This document shows positions 29,496-37,846 of a stretch of 64,000 nt of DNA, piece by piece. The stretch is from the NCBI RefSeq assembly GCF_002197815.1, contig NZ_NIUB01000023.1:1-64000 (forward strand), read 5' to 3'. Made by a program: the position numbers and the translations under genes. The notes under the pieces are model-generated. The model was not told the DNA's origin and searched no databases. It saw only the letters and a program-made list of their open reading frames with translations. This DNA is from Pseudomonas oleovorans subsp. oleovorans. GTDB taxonomy: Bacteria; Pseudomonadota; Gammaproteobacteria; Pseudomonadales; Pseudomonadaceae. The stretch's first letter is position 1, and each line of letters begins with the position of its first letter.

Positions 29496-29522
29496 CGGAT
29501 ATCCCTGGCAGTGAGCGGATAG
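29496..29522 (+). promoter_or_regulatory. Putative AraC/XylS-type direct repeat before the indole operon
   Basis: CGGATA at 29496-29501 and CGGATAG at 29516-29522 repeat with a 20-base period. The proximal copy ends 60 bases before the ATG at 29583. The same heptamer occurs as a direct repeat upstream of antA (39291-39297 and 39313-39319 on the minus strand), also about 60 bases before its start. Direct repeats of this spacing are usual for AraC/XylS activators, and two such genes are in the cluster. Confidence 0.5.
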
Positions 29523-29582
29523 AGCGGCGGGCTCGTCCGGCGGAAGATCGATCCAACGCAAGCAATCGTTGGAGTCGCCGCC

Positions 29583-30830
29583 ATGCAAGGTCGTTACATT
29601 CAAGTTCCCGCGAAGGATGGCCAGTTCGCCGCCTACCTGGCCGTTTCGGTCGACGGCAAAGGACCGGGTGTCGTGCTCTGCCAGGAGATCTTCGGGGTCA
29701 ACGAGGCCATGCGCGCCCTGGCCGATCACTTGGCCGAGGAAGGCTACACCGTGCTGGTGCCGGATCTGTACTGGCGCCAGCAGGCGGGCGTCGAATTGGG
29801 CTACACCCCGGAAGATTTCGACAAGGCCCTGGCGCTGTACCAGGCCTTCGACGAGAACCTTGGCGTGGCCGATATAGACGCCAGCCTGAGCTTTCTCAAG
29901 ACCCTGCCTGAATGCAGCACGGCCGGGCTCGGTGTGGTCGGCTACTGCCTCGGTGGCAAGCTCGCCTACCTGGCTGGCTGTCGCCTGCCGCAGGTGGCCT
30001 GCGCCGTGGGCTACTACGGGGTCGGCATCGAGAATGCCCTGCACGAGCTGGTAGGGCTGCAGGGCCGCCTGGTGCTGCACCTCGCCGAGCTCGATGGCTT
30101 CTGCCCGGCGCCGGCCCGCGAGGCCATCGTCGCGGCGCTGGCGCAGCGCCCAGGCACCGAAGCCTACGTCTATCCGGGTGTCGATCACGCCTTCGCTCGC
30201 CCGGCCGGGCACCACTACCACAAGCCTTCGGCGCTGCTTGCTCACGAGCGCAGCATCGCCGCGTTGCGCCGCACCATCGGTCCGGATTACAACCTGTCCG
30301 ACCTGTGGGAGGAGCATATCCGCCACGAGTTCGACACCCGTGACGTACCGGCGACCATGGCCACCATGGTGCCCGAGCCCTACGTCAACCATATCCCCAC
30401 CATGACCGGCGGCGTGGGTTACCGCGAGCTGGCGCGTTTCTACCGCTACCACTTCGTCCACGGCAACCCCAAGGACATGGCGCTGACGCCGATCTCGCGC
30501 ACCATCGGCGCCTCGCAGATCGTCGACGAATTCATCATGAGCTTCACCCATGACCAGGAGATCGACTGGCTGCTGCCCGGCGTCGCGCCCACCGGTCGCT
30601 TCGTCGAGATCCCCATGCTCGGGGTGGTCAAGTTCCGTGGGCCGAAGCTGTACCACGAGCATATCTACTGGGATCAGGCCAGCGTGCTGGTGCAGATCGG
30701 CCTGCTTGATCCCAAGGGCCTGCCGGTGGCCGGTGCCGAAACCGCGCACAAGTTGCTCGACGAGAGCCTGCCGTCCAACACCCTGATGCCGAGCTGGCCG
30801 ACCAGCGCCGGCAAGCCGATCGAGGGCTGA
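29583..30830 (+). CDS. Dienelactone hydrolase / SnoaL-like fusion, indole cluster (IifA-like)
   Basis: 415 residues with two parts. Residues 1-235 are a dienelactone-hydrolase alpha/beta fold with Cys122 nucleophile (GYCLGG), Asp171 and His202 (GVDHAF), and the CQEIFG loop at 33-38. Residues about 236-400 look like a SnoaL/NTF2-type cyclase domain (HEFDTRDVPATMATM, PYVNHIPTMTGG). It is the first gene of a five-gene operon with an SDR, a StyA-like monooxygenase, a flavin reductase and a channel. In the iif indole cluster of Acinetobacter the corresponding slot is a cofactor-independent oxygenase that opens 3-hydroxyindolin-2-one to anthranilate; I infer the same role from context. Which half acts is unknown. 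Confidence 0.7.
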   Translation: MQGRYIQVPAKDGQFAAYLAVSVDGKGPGVVLCQEIFGVNEAMRALADHLAEEGYTVLVPDLYWRQQAGVELGYTPEDFDKALALYQAFDENLGVADIDASLSFLKTLPECSTAGLGVVGYCLGGKLAYLAGCRLPQVACAVGYYGVGIENALHELVGLQGRLVLHLAELDGFCPAPAREAIVAALAQRPGTEAYVYPGVDHAFARPAGHHYHKPSALLAHERSIAALRRTIGPDYNLSDLWEEHIRHEFDTRDVPATMATMVPEPYVNHIPTMTGGVGYRELARFYRYHFVHGNPKDMALTPISRTIGASQIVDEFIMSFTHDQEIDWLLPGVAPTGRFVEIPMLGVVKFRGPKLYHEHIYWDQASVLVQIGLLDPKGLPVAGAETAHKLLDESLPSNTLMPSWPTSAGKPIEG

Positions 30831-30833
30831 GCC

Positions 30834-31628
30834 ATGAACCTGCACAGTCTCGACGGCAAGGTCGCCGTGATCAGCGGCGGCGCCACCCTGATCGGCCGCG
30901 CGGTGGCCGAGGCGCTGCTCGCCGCCGGTGCCCGCGTGGCCATTCTCGACATCGACCCGCAGGGCGCCGCCGTGGCGGATGAGATGGGCAGCGGTGCGTT
31001 GTTCATCGCTCTGGATCTGACCGATGACCGCGCCGTGACGGCAGCCCTGGAAACCATCCACGGGCAGTTCGGCACGGTCGATCTGCTGGTCAACCTGGCC
31101 TGCACCTATCTCGACGAAGGTATTGCCTCGTCACGTGGCGACTGGCTGCGGGCTCTGGACATCAATCTGGTGTCGGCGGTGATGCTGACCCAGGCGCTGT
31201 GCGCCGATCTGCAGGCGCAGCGCGGCGCGGTGGTCAACTTCACCTCGATTTCGGCGCAGTGTGCGCAGACCGGTCGCTGGATCTACCCGGTGTCCAAGGC
31301 CGCCATGCTGCAACTGACACGCAGCATGGCGATGGATCTGGCGCCGCTGGGCATCCGCGTCAACTCGGTGTCGCCGGGCTGGACCTGGTCGCGGGTGATC
31401 GCCGAGGTCAGTGGCGGCGACCGCGCCCATGCCGACCGTGTCGCCGCCGACTTCCACCTGCTCGGACGCCTGGGCGAGCCGGCGGAGGTGGCCCAGGTAG
31501 TCGCCTTCCTTTGCTCGCCGGCGGCCAGCTTCGTCACCGGCGCCGACTACGCGGTGGACGGTGGTTACTCGGTGATGGGCCCGGAGCGCAACCAGCCGGC
31601 CATCCCGCGTCTCGCCGAACGGGAGTGA
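30834..31628 (+). CDS. Short-chain dehydrogenase, indole cluster (IifB-like)
   Basis: 264 residues of the classical SDR fold: cofactor loop SGGATLIG at 14-21, N111, catalytic S140 region (TSIS), Y151 and K155 (YPVSK). Asp39 and Asp41 after strand two favour NAD. It starts 3 bases after the fusion gene. In the iif pathway the equivalent SDR oxidises the indole dihydrodiol to 3-hydroxyindolin-2-one, which fits the neighbours. The TG of the usual TGxxxGIG is SG here. Confidence 0.75.
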   Translation: MNLHSLDGKVAVISGGATLIGRAVAEALLAAGARVAILDIDPQGAAVADEMGSGALFIALDLTDDRAVTAALETIHGQFGTVDLLVNLACTYLDEGIASSRGDWLRALDINLVSAVMLTQALCADLQAQRGAVVNFTSISAQCAQTGRWIYPVSKAAMLQLTRSMAMDLAPLGIRVNSVSPGWTWSRVIAEVSGGDRAHADRVAADFHLLGRLGEPAEVAQVVAFLCSPAASFVTGADYAVDGGYSVMGPERNQPAIPRLAERE

Positions 31629-31705
31629 GCCTCATGAGCAATCCCTTCTGGCGCCTTTTCAACGGTTTCACCCCAACCCGTCACTCGACTCCCCGGAGGG
31701 CTTCC

Positions 31706-32944
31706 ATGCGTCGAATCGCCATCGTCGGGGCCGGCCAGGCCGGCCTGCAACTGGGCATCGGCCTGCTCGCCCAGGGCTACCACGTCACCCTCACCACCAA
31801 CCGCACCGGAGAGCAGGTGCGCAGCGGCAAGGTGATGTCCAGCCAATGTATGTTCAACAACGCCCTGCAGACCGAGCGCGACCTCGGCCTGAACTTCTGG
31901 GAGGAGCAATGCCCAGCGGTGGAAGGCATCGGCCTGAGCGTGCCCAACCCCGAGCGCCCGGGCGAGAAGCTGATCGACTGGAGCGCGCGCCTGGATCGGT
32001 ATGCCCAGGCCGTCGACCAGCGCCTGAAGATGCCGGCCTGGATGGACGAGTTCGAGCGCCGTGGCGGCGAGCTGATCATCCAGGACGTCGGCCTGCCCGA
32101 GCTGGAGCAACTGACCCAGAGCCATGACCTGACCCTACTGGCCGCCGGCAAGGGCGAGGTGGTCAACCTGTTCGCCCGCGACACCGAGCGCACCGTGTTC
32201 CAGCAGCCGCAACGCGCACTGGCGCTGACCTACGTGAAGGGCATGACGCCCAAGTCGCCCTATTCGCGGGTGGCCTTCAACCTCATTCCCGGCGTCGGCG
32301 AGTACTTCGTGTTCCCCGCTCTCACCCTCAATGGGCCGTGCGAGATCATGGTCTTCGAGGGGGTGCCCGGTGGTCCGATGGACTGCTGGCAGGACGTCAC
32401 CTCGCCCGAGCAGCATCTGCAACGCAGCCTGGAGATCGTCCAGCGCTACGCCCCCTGGGAAGCCGAGCGCTGCCGCAACCTGGAACTGACCGACGCCGGT
32501 GGCGTGCTCGCCGGGCGCTTCACCCCGATGGTGCGCAAGCCGGTGCTGCGCCTGCCGTCCGGGCGCACGGTGTTTGGCATGGCCGATGCCCTGGTGGTTA
32601 ACGACCCGATCACCGGGCAGGGCTCCAACAACGCCGCCAAGTGCAGCAAGGTCTACCTCGACGCCATCCTCGCCCAGGGCAGCGCCGCTTTCACCCCGGA
32701 GTGGATGCAGCAGACCTTCGAGCGCTACTGGGACTACGCCGGTCAGGTGGTCAAGTGGACCAACAGCCTGCTCACCCCACCGCCGCCGCACATCCTCGAA
32801 TTGCTTGGCGCCGCCGGCCAGTCGCAGGCCATCGCCGCGCAGATCGCCAATGCCTTCGACGACCCGCGCCGCTTCGCGCCCTGGTGGTTCGACGCCGCGC
32901 AGTGCCAGGACTTCATCCAGGGCCATATGAGCCGCGCGGCCTGA
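31706..32944 (+). CDS. StyA-like indole/styrene monooxygenase (IifC-like)
   Basis: 412 residues. FAD-binding RRIAIVGAGQAGLQLGIGLL at the N-terminus, then family features of StyA-type two-component epoxidases (FEKPQRAL-like FQQPQRALALTYVKG, and NDPITGQGSNNAAKC near 305 where FAD is held). These enzymes use reduced FAD from a partner to epoxidise styrene or indole. I start at the ATG at 31706 because GGAGG precedes it and the Rossmann motif follows at once; an in-frame ATG at 31634 with GGGAG would add 24 residues. The partner reductase gene follows by 13 bp. Confidence 0.85.
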   Translation: MRRIAIVGAGQAGLQLGIGLLAQGYHVTLTTNRTGEQVRSGKVMSSQCMFNNALQTERDLGLNFWEEQCPAVEGIGLSVPNPERPGEKLIDWSARLDRYAQAVDQRLKMPAWMDEFERRGGELIIQDVGLPELEQLTQSHDLTLLAAGKGEVVNLFARDTERTVFQQPQRALALTYVKGMTPKSPYSRVAFNLIPGVGEYFVFPALTLNGPCEIMVFEGVPGGPMDCWQDVTSPEQHLQRSLEIVQRYAPWEAERCRNLELTDAGGVLAGRFTPMVRKPVLRLPSGRTVFGMADALVVNDPITGQGSNNAAKCSKVYLDAILAQGSAAFTPEWMQQTFERYWDYAGQVVKWTNSLLTPPPPHILELLGAAGQSQAIAAQIANAFDDPRRFAPWWFDAAQCQDFIQGHMSRAA

Positions 32945-32957
32945 CCGGGAGACAGCC

Positions 32958-33479
32958 ATGACCGATTCCACGCTTATCGCAGTCGACGGCGTCGAGCCGC
33001 GCAGCCTGCGCAACCTGCTCGGCCAGTTCGCCACCGGGGTGACGGTGATCACCACTCGCACCGCCGACGGACGCCGGGTGGGCATGACCGCCAACTCCTT
33101 CTCCTCGGTGTCCCTCGACCCGCCACTGGTGCTCTGGAGCCTGGCACGCAGCGCGCCGAGCCTGCCGGATTTCCTCGCCGCCAGCCACTTCGCCATCAAC
33201 GTGCTGGGCAGCGACCAGCATGGCCTGTCCGGGCACTTCGCCCGCCCGGCGGCGGACAAGTTCGCCGGTATCGAATACGCCGAAGGGCCTGCTGGCGTGC
33301 CCTTGTTGGACGGTGCCATCGCCACCCTGGTGTGCCGTAACGGCACCCAGTACGAGGGCGGTGACCATCTGATCTTCCTTGGTGAGATCGAGCACTACCG
33401 ACACAGCGGCGGAGAACCGCTGGTCTTCCATGCCGGGCAGTACCGGGTCGCCGTCGCGCACCCGGCCCTCGCCCTCTGA
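32958..33479 (+). CDS. Flavin reductase of the two-component monooxygenase (IifD/StyB-like)
   Basis: 173 residues of the HpaC/StyB flavin-reductase family: LRNLLGQFATGVTVITT, GMTANSFSSVSLDPPLVLWSL, and FAINVLGSDQ. It supplies reduced FAD from NAD(P)H to the StyA-like oxygenase just upstream. GGGAG lies 8 bases before the ATG. Confidence 0.88.
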   Translation: MTDSTLIAVDGVEPRSLRNLLGQFATGVTVITTRTADGRRVGMTANSFSSVSLDPPLVLWSLARSAPSLPDFLAASHFAINVLGSDQHGLSGHFARPAADKFAGIEYAEGPAGVPLLDGAIATLVCRNGTQYEGGDHLIFLGEIEHYRHSGGEPLVFHAGQYRVAVAHPALAL

Positions 33480-33513
33480 GCTGCCGCCAATACGACAATG
33501 ATTGGAGCCTTGC

Positions 33514-34446
33514 ATGTCTCAGATCCGCTACCTGCCGCTGGCATTGGCAATCGCTGCCAGCGGGGCCCAGGCCTACGACCTGCCGGTCGTCAACCTCGGG
33601 CTGACTAGCTTTCTCGATGGTGGTTTGCCGGCCGGTCCCGGCTGGTACCTGCAGCAGTATTTCCAGAACTACAGTGCCGACCGTCTGCGCGATGAAAACG
33701 GCGACCGTATCGGCCTGCCGAAGACCGAACTCGATTACCAGGTGGCGGTGACGCAGGTGAGCTACCTGTCCAACCTGCGCCTGGGCAACGCCAGTCTCGG
33801 CCTCAATGCCCACTTACCGATCGTCACCAAGATGGATGTGGATGACGGCCTGAACAATGCGGCACTGAAGGCACAGGATGGCGTGGGCGACGTGCTGATC
33901 GGGCCATTCATCCAGTTCGACCCGATCATGGGCCCGGATGGCCCGCGCTTCGTGCACCGCATTGAGCTGCAGGTGAACCTGCCGACCGGCGAGTACAGCG
34001 ACAAGCGTGACATCAATCCGGGCAACAACGCGGTGTCGTTCAACCCCTACTGGGCGGCGACCTACTGGTTCAACCCCAAGTGGTCAGCCTCGGTGCGCGC
34101 GCACTACCTGTACAACTTCCGCAACGACGACCCGGGCTATGCCTTCGGCGATGTTTCGGACATCCAGGCCGGCCAGGCGCTGCACGCCAACTTCGCCACC
34201 GAGTACGCAGTCACCCCGCAATTGCGCCTGGGCATCAACGGCTACTGGCTCAAGCAGATCAGCGACACCAAGGTCGACGGCCACGAGGTTTCCGGCCGCC
34301 GCGAGAAGGTCTGGGCCATCGGCCCCGGGGCGATGTACAGCTTCTCCCAGGACGACCATCTGGTGGTCAACGCCTACTTCGAGCAGGACGTGGAGAACCG
34401 CCCGGACGGCAGCCGACTGCAAGTGCGCTACATCCATCACTTCTGA
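33514..34446 (+). CDS. SphA/MetA-type outer-membrane channel
   Basis: 310 residues. Signal peptide to about residue 19 (ASGAQAYDL), then alternating strands ending with the aromatic terminal strand LQVRYIHHF, typical of an outer-membrane beta barrel. It matches the family annotated as phenol MetA degradation proteins, found at the end of aromatic catabolic operons and thought to admit hydrophobic substrates. ATG chosen over an in-frame TTG 12 bases upstream because TTGGAG spaces correctly. It is the last gene before a strong terminator. Confidence 0.8.
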   Translation: MSQIRYLPLALAIAASGAQAYDLPVVNLGLTSFLDGGLPAGPGWYLQQYFQNYSADRLRDENGDRIGLPKTELDYQVAVTQVSYLSNLRLGNASLGLNAHLPIVTKMDVDDGLNNAALKAQDGVGDVLIGPFIQFDPIMGPDGPRFVHRIELQVNLPTGEYSDKRDINPGNNAVSFNPYWAATYWFNPKWSASVRAHYLYNFRNDDPGYAFGDVSDIQAGQALHANFATEYAVTPQLRLGINGYWLKQISDTKVDGHEVSGRREKVWAIGPGAMYSFSQDDHLVVNAYFEQDVENRPDGSRLQVRYIHHF

Positions 34447-34463
34447 CTGAGTTTGCATCGCTT

Positions 34464-34493
34464 GCCTGCCGGCCCCCTCCGGCAGGCCTTTTT
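34464..34493 (+). terminator. Rho-independent terminator of the indole operon
   Basis: GCCTGCCGG (34464-34472) pairs with CCGGCAGGC (34479-34487), followed by CTTTTT. It lies 18 bases after the stop of the channel gene. Confidence 0.9.
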
Positions 34494-34585
34494 CTGGCGC
34501 GCCGTGCTGGCGCCTGTAACTTCCCGCTACCGGCCCCGACTTGGGCGTGCCGAGGTTGGCCGGTGGCCCGAGCCGGAGAGCCTCG

Positions 34586-36100
34586 ATGGACGACCATCCG
34601 CTGATTTGCCGCACCGATCTGCAGGGGCGGATCACCTTCTGCACACCGGCATTCGCCGAATACCACGGCTACCGGGTCGATGAGTTGCTCAAGCAGCCCT
34701 TCGCCCAGCTACGTCACCCGAACATGCCTTCGGCCCTGTTCGCTCACCTCTGGCGCACCCTCGGTCAGCAACGCACCTGGCTCGGCCCGCTGTGCAACCG
34801 CCATCGTGACGGGCAGGCGCTGTGGCTGGAGCTGTACATCAAGCCGGTGCATGGCGAGCAGGGTGTCAGCGGCTATGGTGCGCTGTACCAACCGCTCGAT
34901 GAGGCTACGCGGCTGCACGCCGAACGGGCATTCGCCCGGGTGCGCCGTGGTCGGGCGCCAGGTCGCGCCCTACGTGGCGGGCTGCAGGGCGCCTGGCCCT
35001 GGCTGGCGGCTGGTGCCGCGTTGCTGGCAGGCGCGCCGCTGTTGTCCATGGGCTGGGCCGAGCAGAGCCTGGCGTTGGGCTGCGTATTGGGCGCGGGGCT
35101 GGCCTCGCAGCGGCGCCAGGCGCGGCGTGTGCGGCACCTGCTGGAGAGTGGAGGAGCCTTGTGCAGCGACCCCTGGCTGGCCGGTTTTCTCGATGATGAG
35201 CCCTTGGCCGGGCGCCTGGCCCTGGCCTTGCGCAGCGAGGCGCGGCGCTTGCAGACGGCGCTGATGCGCATTGGCGCCGCGGGTGCCCAGCTCGAACAGC
35301 GTGCCGCCGAGGTCGCCAGCCTGATCCGTCACGAGGCGGCGCGCCTCGATGTTCAGCGCGACAGCAACCACCAGGTGGCCACCGCCCTGCACGAACTGGC
35401 GGCTACCATCCAGCAGGTGACCGGCAACGTGCATGGCGCCAGCCAGGGCACCGCCGATGCCAGTGCGCAGACGAGCCACAGCCGCCAGCTCGCCCTCTGT
35501 GCCCAGGCAGCCCTGGGCCAGCTCGACACGGCCGTGACCGATGCCGCCACGGCGGCCCGGCAGGTGGGCGCGGCGGTCGGCGATATCGCCGGTTTCACCC
35601 ACCTGATTGCCGATATCGCCGAGCAGACCAACCTGCTCGCGCTCAATGCCGCCATCGAGGCGGCACGCGCCGGCGAGGCCGGGCGCGGCTTCGGCGTGGT
35701 CGCCGACGAGGTGCGCCAACTGGCGTCACGCACCCAGGTGGCGACGGGGCAGATTCGCCCACTGCTGGCGCGCCTGCAACAGGCGGCCGAGCGCAATGGT
35801 GAGCAGGCCGGGCGCTGCCAGGTGCTGGCCCAGGACACCGACGGTCAGTTGCGCGAGATGTTGCATGGTCTGGAAGACGTCGATACGCGTCTGCAAGGGG
35901 TCAATGCCCTGGGGCAGCAGATCGCCGTGGCCATGCAGGAGCAGGAACAGGTCATTGGCCTGCTCGACGAGCAGGTACAGGGCGCCGTCGCCGACGTCGC
36001 GCAGAGTGCGGACAAGGCTCGCGAAGTCGAGCGACTGGGCGCCAGCCTGCACGAGCAGGCCGCAGCGTTGATCCAGCTGGCGCGCTATTTCGATCGCTGA
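34586..36100 (+). CDS. Aer-like PAS chemoreceptor
   Basis: 504 residues. An N-terminal PAS domain (about 1-115) has the Aer pattern: [35 protein letters not shown], and a [14 protein letters not shown] end. Two hydrophobic segments follow (about 137-175), then a long helical region and an intact signalling hairpin ([20 protein letters not shown]). Aer proteins bind FAD and report redox state, giving energy taxis. The gene lies between the indole operon and antABC, so it may guide cells during growth on these substrates; that is inference. The ATG at 34586 follows GGAGAG. Confidence 0.82.
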   Translation: MDDHPLICRTDLQGRITFCTPAFAEYHGYRVDELLKQPFAQLRHPNMPSALFAHLWRTLGQQRTWLGPLCNRHRDGQALWLELYIKPVHGEQGVSGYGALYQPLDEATRLHAERAFARVRRGRAPGRALRGGLQGAWPWLAAGAALLAGAPLLSMGWAEQSLALGCVLGAGLASQRRQARRVRHLLESGGALCSDPWLAGFLDDEPLAGRLALALRSEARRLQTALMRIGAAGAQLEQRAAEVASLIRHEAARLDVQRDSNHQVATALHELAATIQQVTGNVHGASQGTADASAQTSHSRQLALCAQAALGQLDTAVTDAATAARQVGAAVGDIAGFTHLIADIAEQTNLLALNAAIEAARAGEAGRGFGVVADEVRQLASRTQVATGQIRPLLARLQQAAERNGEQAGRCQVLAQDTDGQLREMLHGLEDVDTRLQGVNALGQQIAVAMQEQEQVIGLLDEQVQGAVADVAQSADKAREVERLGASLHEQAAALIQLARYFDR

Positions 36101-36158
36101 GGCAGGGGAAGGCCGAGGTGCCCTGAAGTTCACCTCGGCATTGAGGTTGCGCATGGTC

Positions 36159-36295
36159 GGTGGAGCGGATTTATCCGTGATAGCTGGTGGCAGTGAGCCA
36201 GAAAGCATCGCGGCTGAAGCCGCTCCTACGAGTTGTGTGCTTTGCACCTTGGGTGGCTGGGAGGCACGGTCGGTAGGAGCGGATTTATCCGCGAT
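36159..36295. repeat. Cluster of three REP-like palindromes
   Basis: GGTGGAGCGGATTTATCCGT (36159-36178), CGCGGCTGAAGCCGCTCCTA (36209-36228) and GTAGGAGCGGATTTATCCGC (36273-36292) lie between the convergent chemoreceptor and antC genes. Another copy of the last one lies at 40467-40488. Confidence 0.75.
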
Positions 36296-36306
36296 AGGGC
36301 TCCTGA

Positions 36307-37341
36307 TCAGCGCCGGGCGCCGGCGCTTTGCAGGAACTTCTCGCTGTACAGGCGGGTGTCGCCCAGCCCCGCCTCGTCGAGCCAGCTACGCACCGCCTCG
36401 ACCATTGGTGGCGGTCCGCACAGGTACATGTCGAAGGGTTGTGCGCTCAGCTCGCTGCGGTCGAAGTGCTCGGGGATGTAGCCGCGCAGGCCGCTCCAGG
36501 CAGGCGAAGGCTGGCTGACCACGGGCATGAAGTCGAAATCGGCGATGCGCTCGCGGTAGCTCTCCAGGCGCTCACGCTCGCAGAGGTCGGCGTCCTGGTT
36601 CACGCCGTAGAACAGCCGCACGGGCTGGCCACAGCCGCCGCGTTCGGCCATCTCGTCGAGCATGCCGAGGAACGCCGACAGGCCTGTGCCGCCGGCCACC
36701 AGCATCAGCGGCCGCTCGATCTGGCGCAGGTAGAAGCTGCCCAGCGGCAGCTCCAGCTCCAGGCGCTGACCGGGCTGGCAGCGCTCGCGCAAGTAGTTGC
36801 TCATCACTCCGTCGGGCAGCAGGCGAATGAGGAACTGCAGGTGGTTCTGCGCATTGGGGCGATTGGCGAAGGAGTAAGCGCGCCATTCCTCGGTATCAGG
36901 AATGTTCAGGCGCGCATACTGGCCGGGCAGAAAACGCAGGGGGCCGCCGTCCGTAGAGGCATCGAGATGCAGGATGGCGGTGGTCGGCGAGACGTGTTCG
37001 ACGGCTCTGACCACGGCCCCGACCCGCTCCAGCGAATTGGCGTGGCACAGGCTGGAGTCGAGGTCGAAGTAGAAGGCGGCATCCGATTGCACGCGGGTCT
37101 GGCAGGCGAGCATCTTGCGCTGCGCCAGGTCACGTTCGCAGAGGGCTTCCTCGTCGACGTAGTCCTGCTGGTAACGGCCCGCTTCGCAGCGGCCCTGGCA
37201 GGTGCCACAGACGCCTTCACGGCAGTCCAGTGGCAGGCTGATCCCCTGGCGCAGCGCGGCGTCGAGCAGCAGCTCACCGGGTTTGACCCCGATGAACAGT
37301 GTCTTGCCGTCGGCGAAGCTGAGCGCGACGTTATGGCTCAT
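36307..37341 (-). CDS. antC: Anthranilate 1,2-dioxygenase reductase
   Basis: 344 residues. A plant-type [2Fe-2S] domain at 1-95 with ligands C40, C45, C48 and C80, an FAD domain (about 105-205, RAYSFANRPN) and an NAD domain (about 210-340, VAGGTGLSAFLGML and LCGPPPM). It passes electrons from NADH to the AntAB oxygenase, as in BenC. The ATG at 37341 follows AGGAG; a longer frame upstream overlaps antB and is not used. It is the last gene of antABC. Confidence 0.88.
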   Translation of the reverse strand: MSHNVALSFADGKTLFIGVKPGELLLDAALRQGISLPLDCREGVCGTCQGRCEAGRYQQDYVDEEALCERDLAQRKMLACQTRVQSDAAFYFDLDSSLCHANSLERVGAVVRAVEHVSPTTAILHLDASTDGGPLRFLPGQYARLNIPDTEEWRAYSFANRPNAQNHLQFLIRLLPDGVMSNYLRERCQPGQRLELELPLGSFYLRQIERPLMLVAGGTGLSAFLGMLDEMAERGGCGQPVRLFYGVNQDADLCERERLESYRERIADFDFMPVVSQPSPAWSGLRGYIPEHFDRSELSAQPFDMYLCGPPPMVEAVRSWLDEAGLGDTRLYSEKFLQSAGARR

Positions 37342-37351
37342 GGCATGGCTC

Positions 37352-37846
37352 CTAGAGATGGTAGAAGTCGAGCACGGAATTGATGGTGTCGTTGAGCAGT
37401 ACCACGTGCTTGCGGCTGATGCGGAAGTCGCCTTCGTCCTGCTCGCGCAGGTGGTAGGTGGCCTGGCCGTAGAACTGCTCGGAGACGCCGTGGCGGCTGT
37501 ACAGCGTGTGCCAGCCGACCTTCGCTTCCAGTTGGCCATCGTCGAGCCGGCGCAGGCGCAGGTTGCTGATCTGGTGCAGGGTGCGCGGCAGCGGGGTGGA
37601 GGCCGCCGACTTGCCGGTGCGCAGGCGGAACACACGATCTTCCAGGCCTGAGCGGTCGGCGTAGTAGATGTACGACAGGCCCTGTTGCGGGTTCTGCACG
37701 TACTCGTGCTCGCTGACCCACTGTGGCAGATGGAACACGCTGTCCTCATCGAACAGGGCGACGTAGGCGTCCCAGTCCTGGGCATCACAGAGGGCGGCTT
37801 TGCGGTAGAGGAATTGCTCCACCGCGTAGTGCAGGTTCGGGTTCAT
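37352..37846 (-). CDS. antB: Anthranilate 1,2-dioxygenase small subunit
   Basis: 164 residues of the ring-hydroxylating dioxygenase beta-subunit (NTF2-like) family: VEQFLYRKAALCDAQDWDAY at the start and SRKHVVLLNDTINSVLDFYHL at the end. It holds the oxygenase hexamer together. Its ATG overlaps the antA stop by 4 bases, so the two subunits are translated together. Confidence 0.9.
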   Translation of the reverse strand: MNPNLHYAVEQFLYRKAALCDAQDWDAYVALFDEDSVFHLPQWVSEHEYVQNPQQGLSYIYYADRSGLEDRVFRLRTGKSAASTPLPRTLHQISNLRLRRLDDGQLEAKVGWHTLYSRHGVSEQFYGQATYHLREQDEGDFRISRKHVVLLNDTINSVLDFYHL

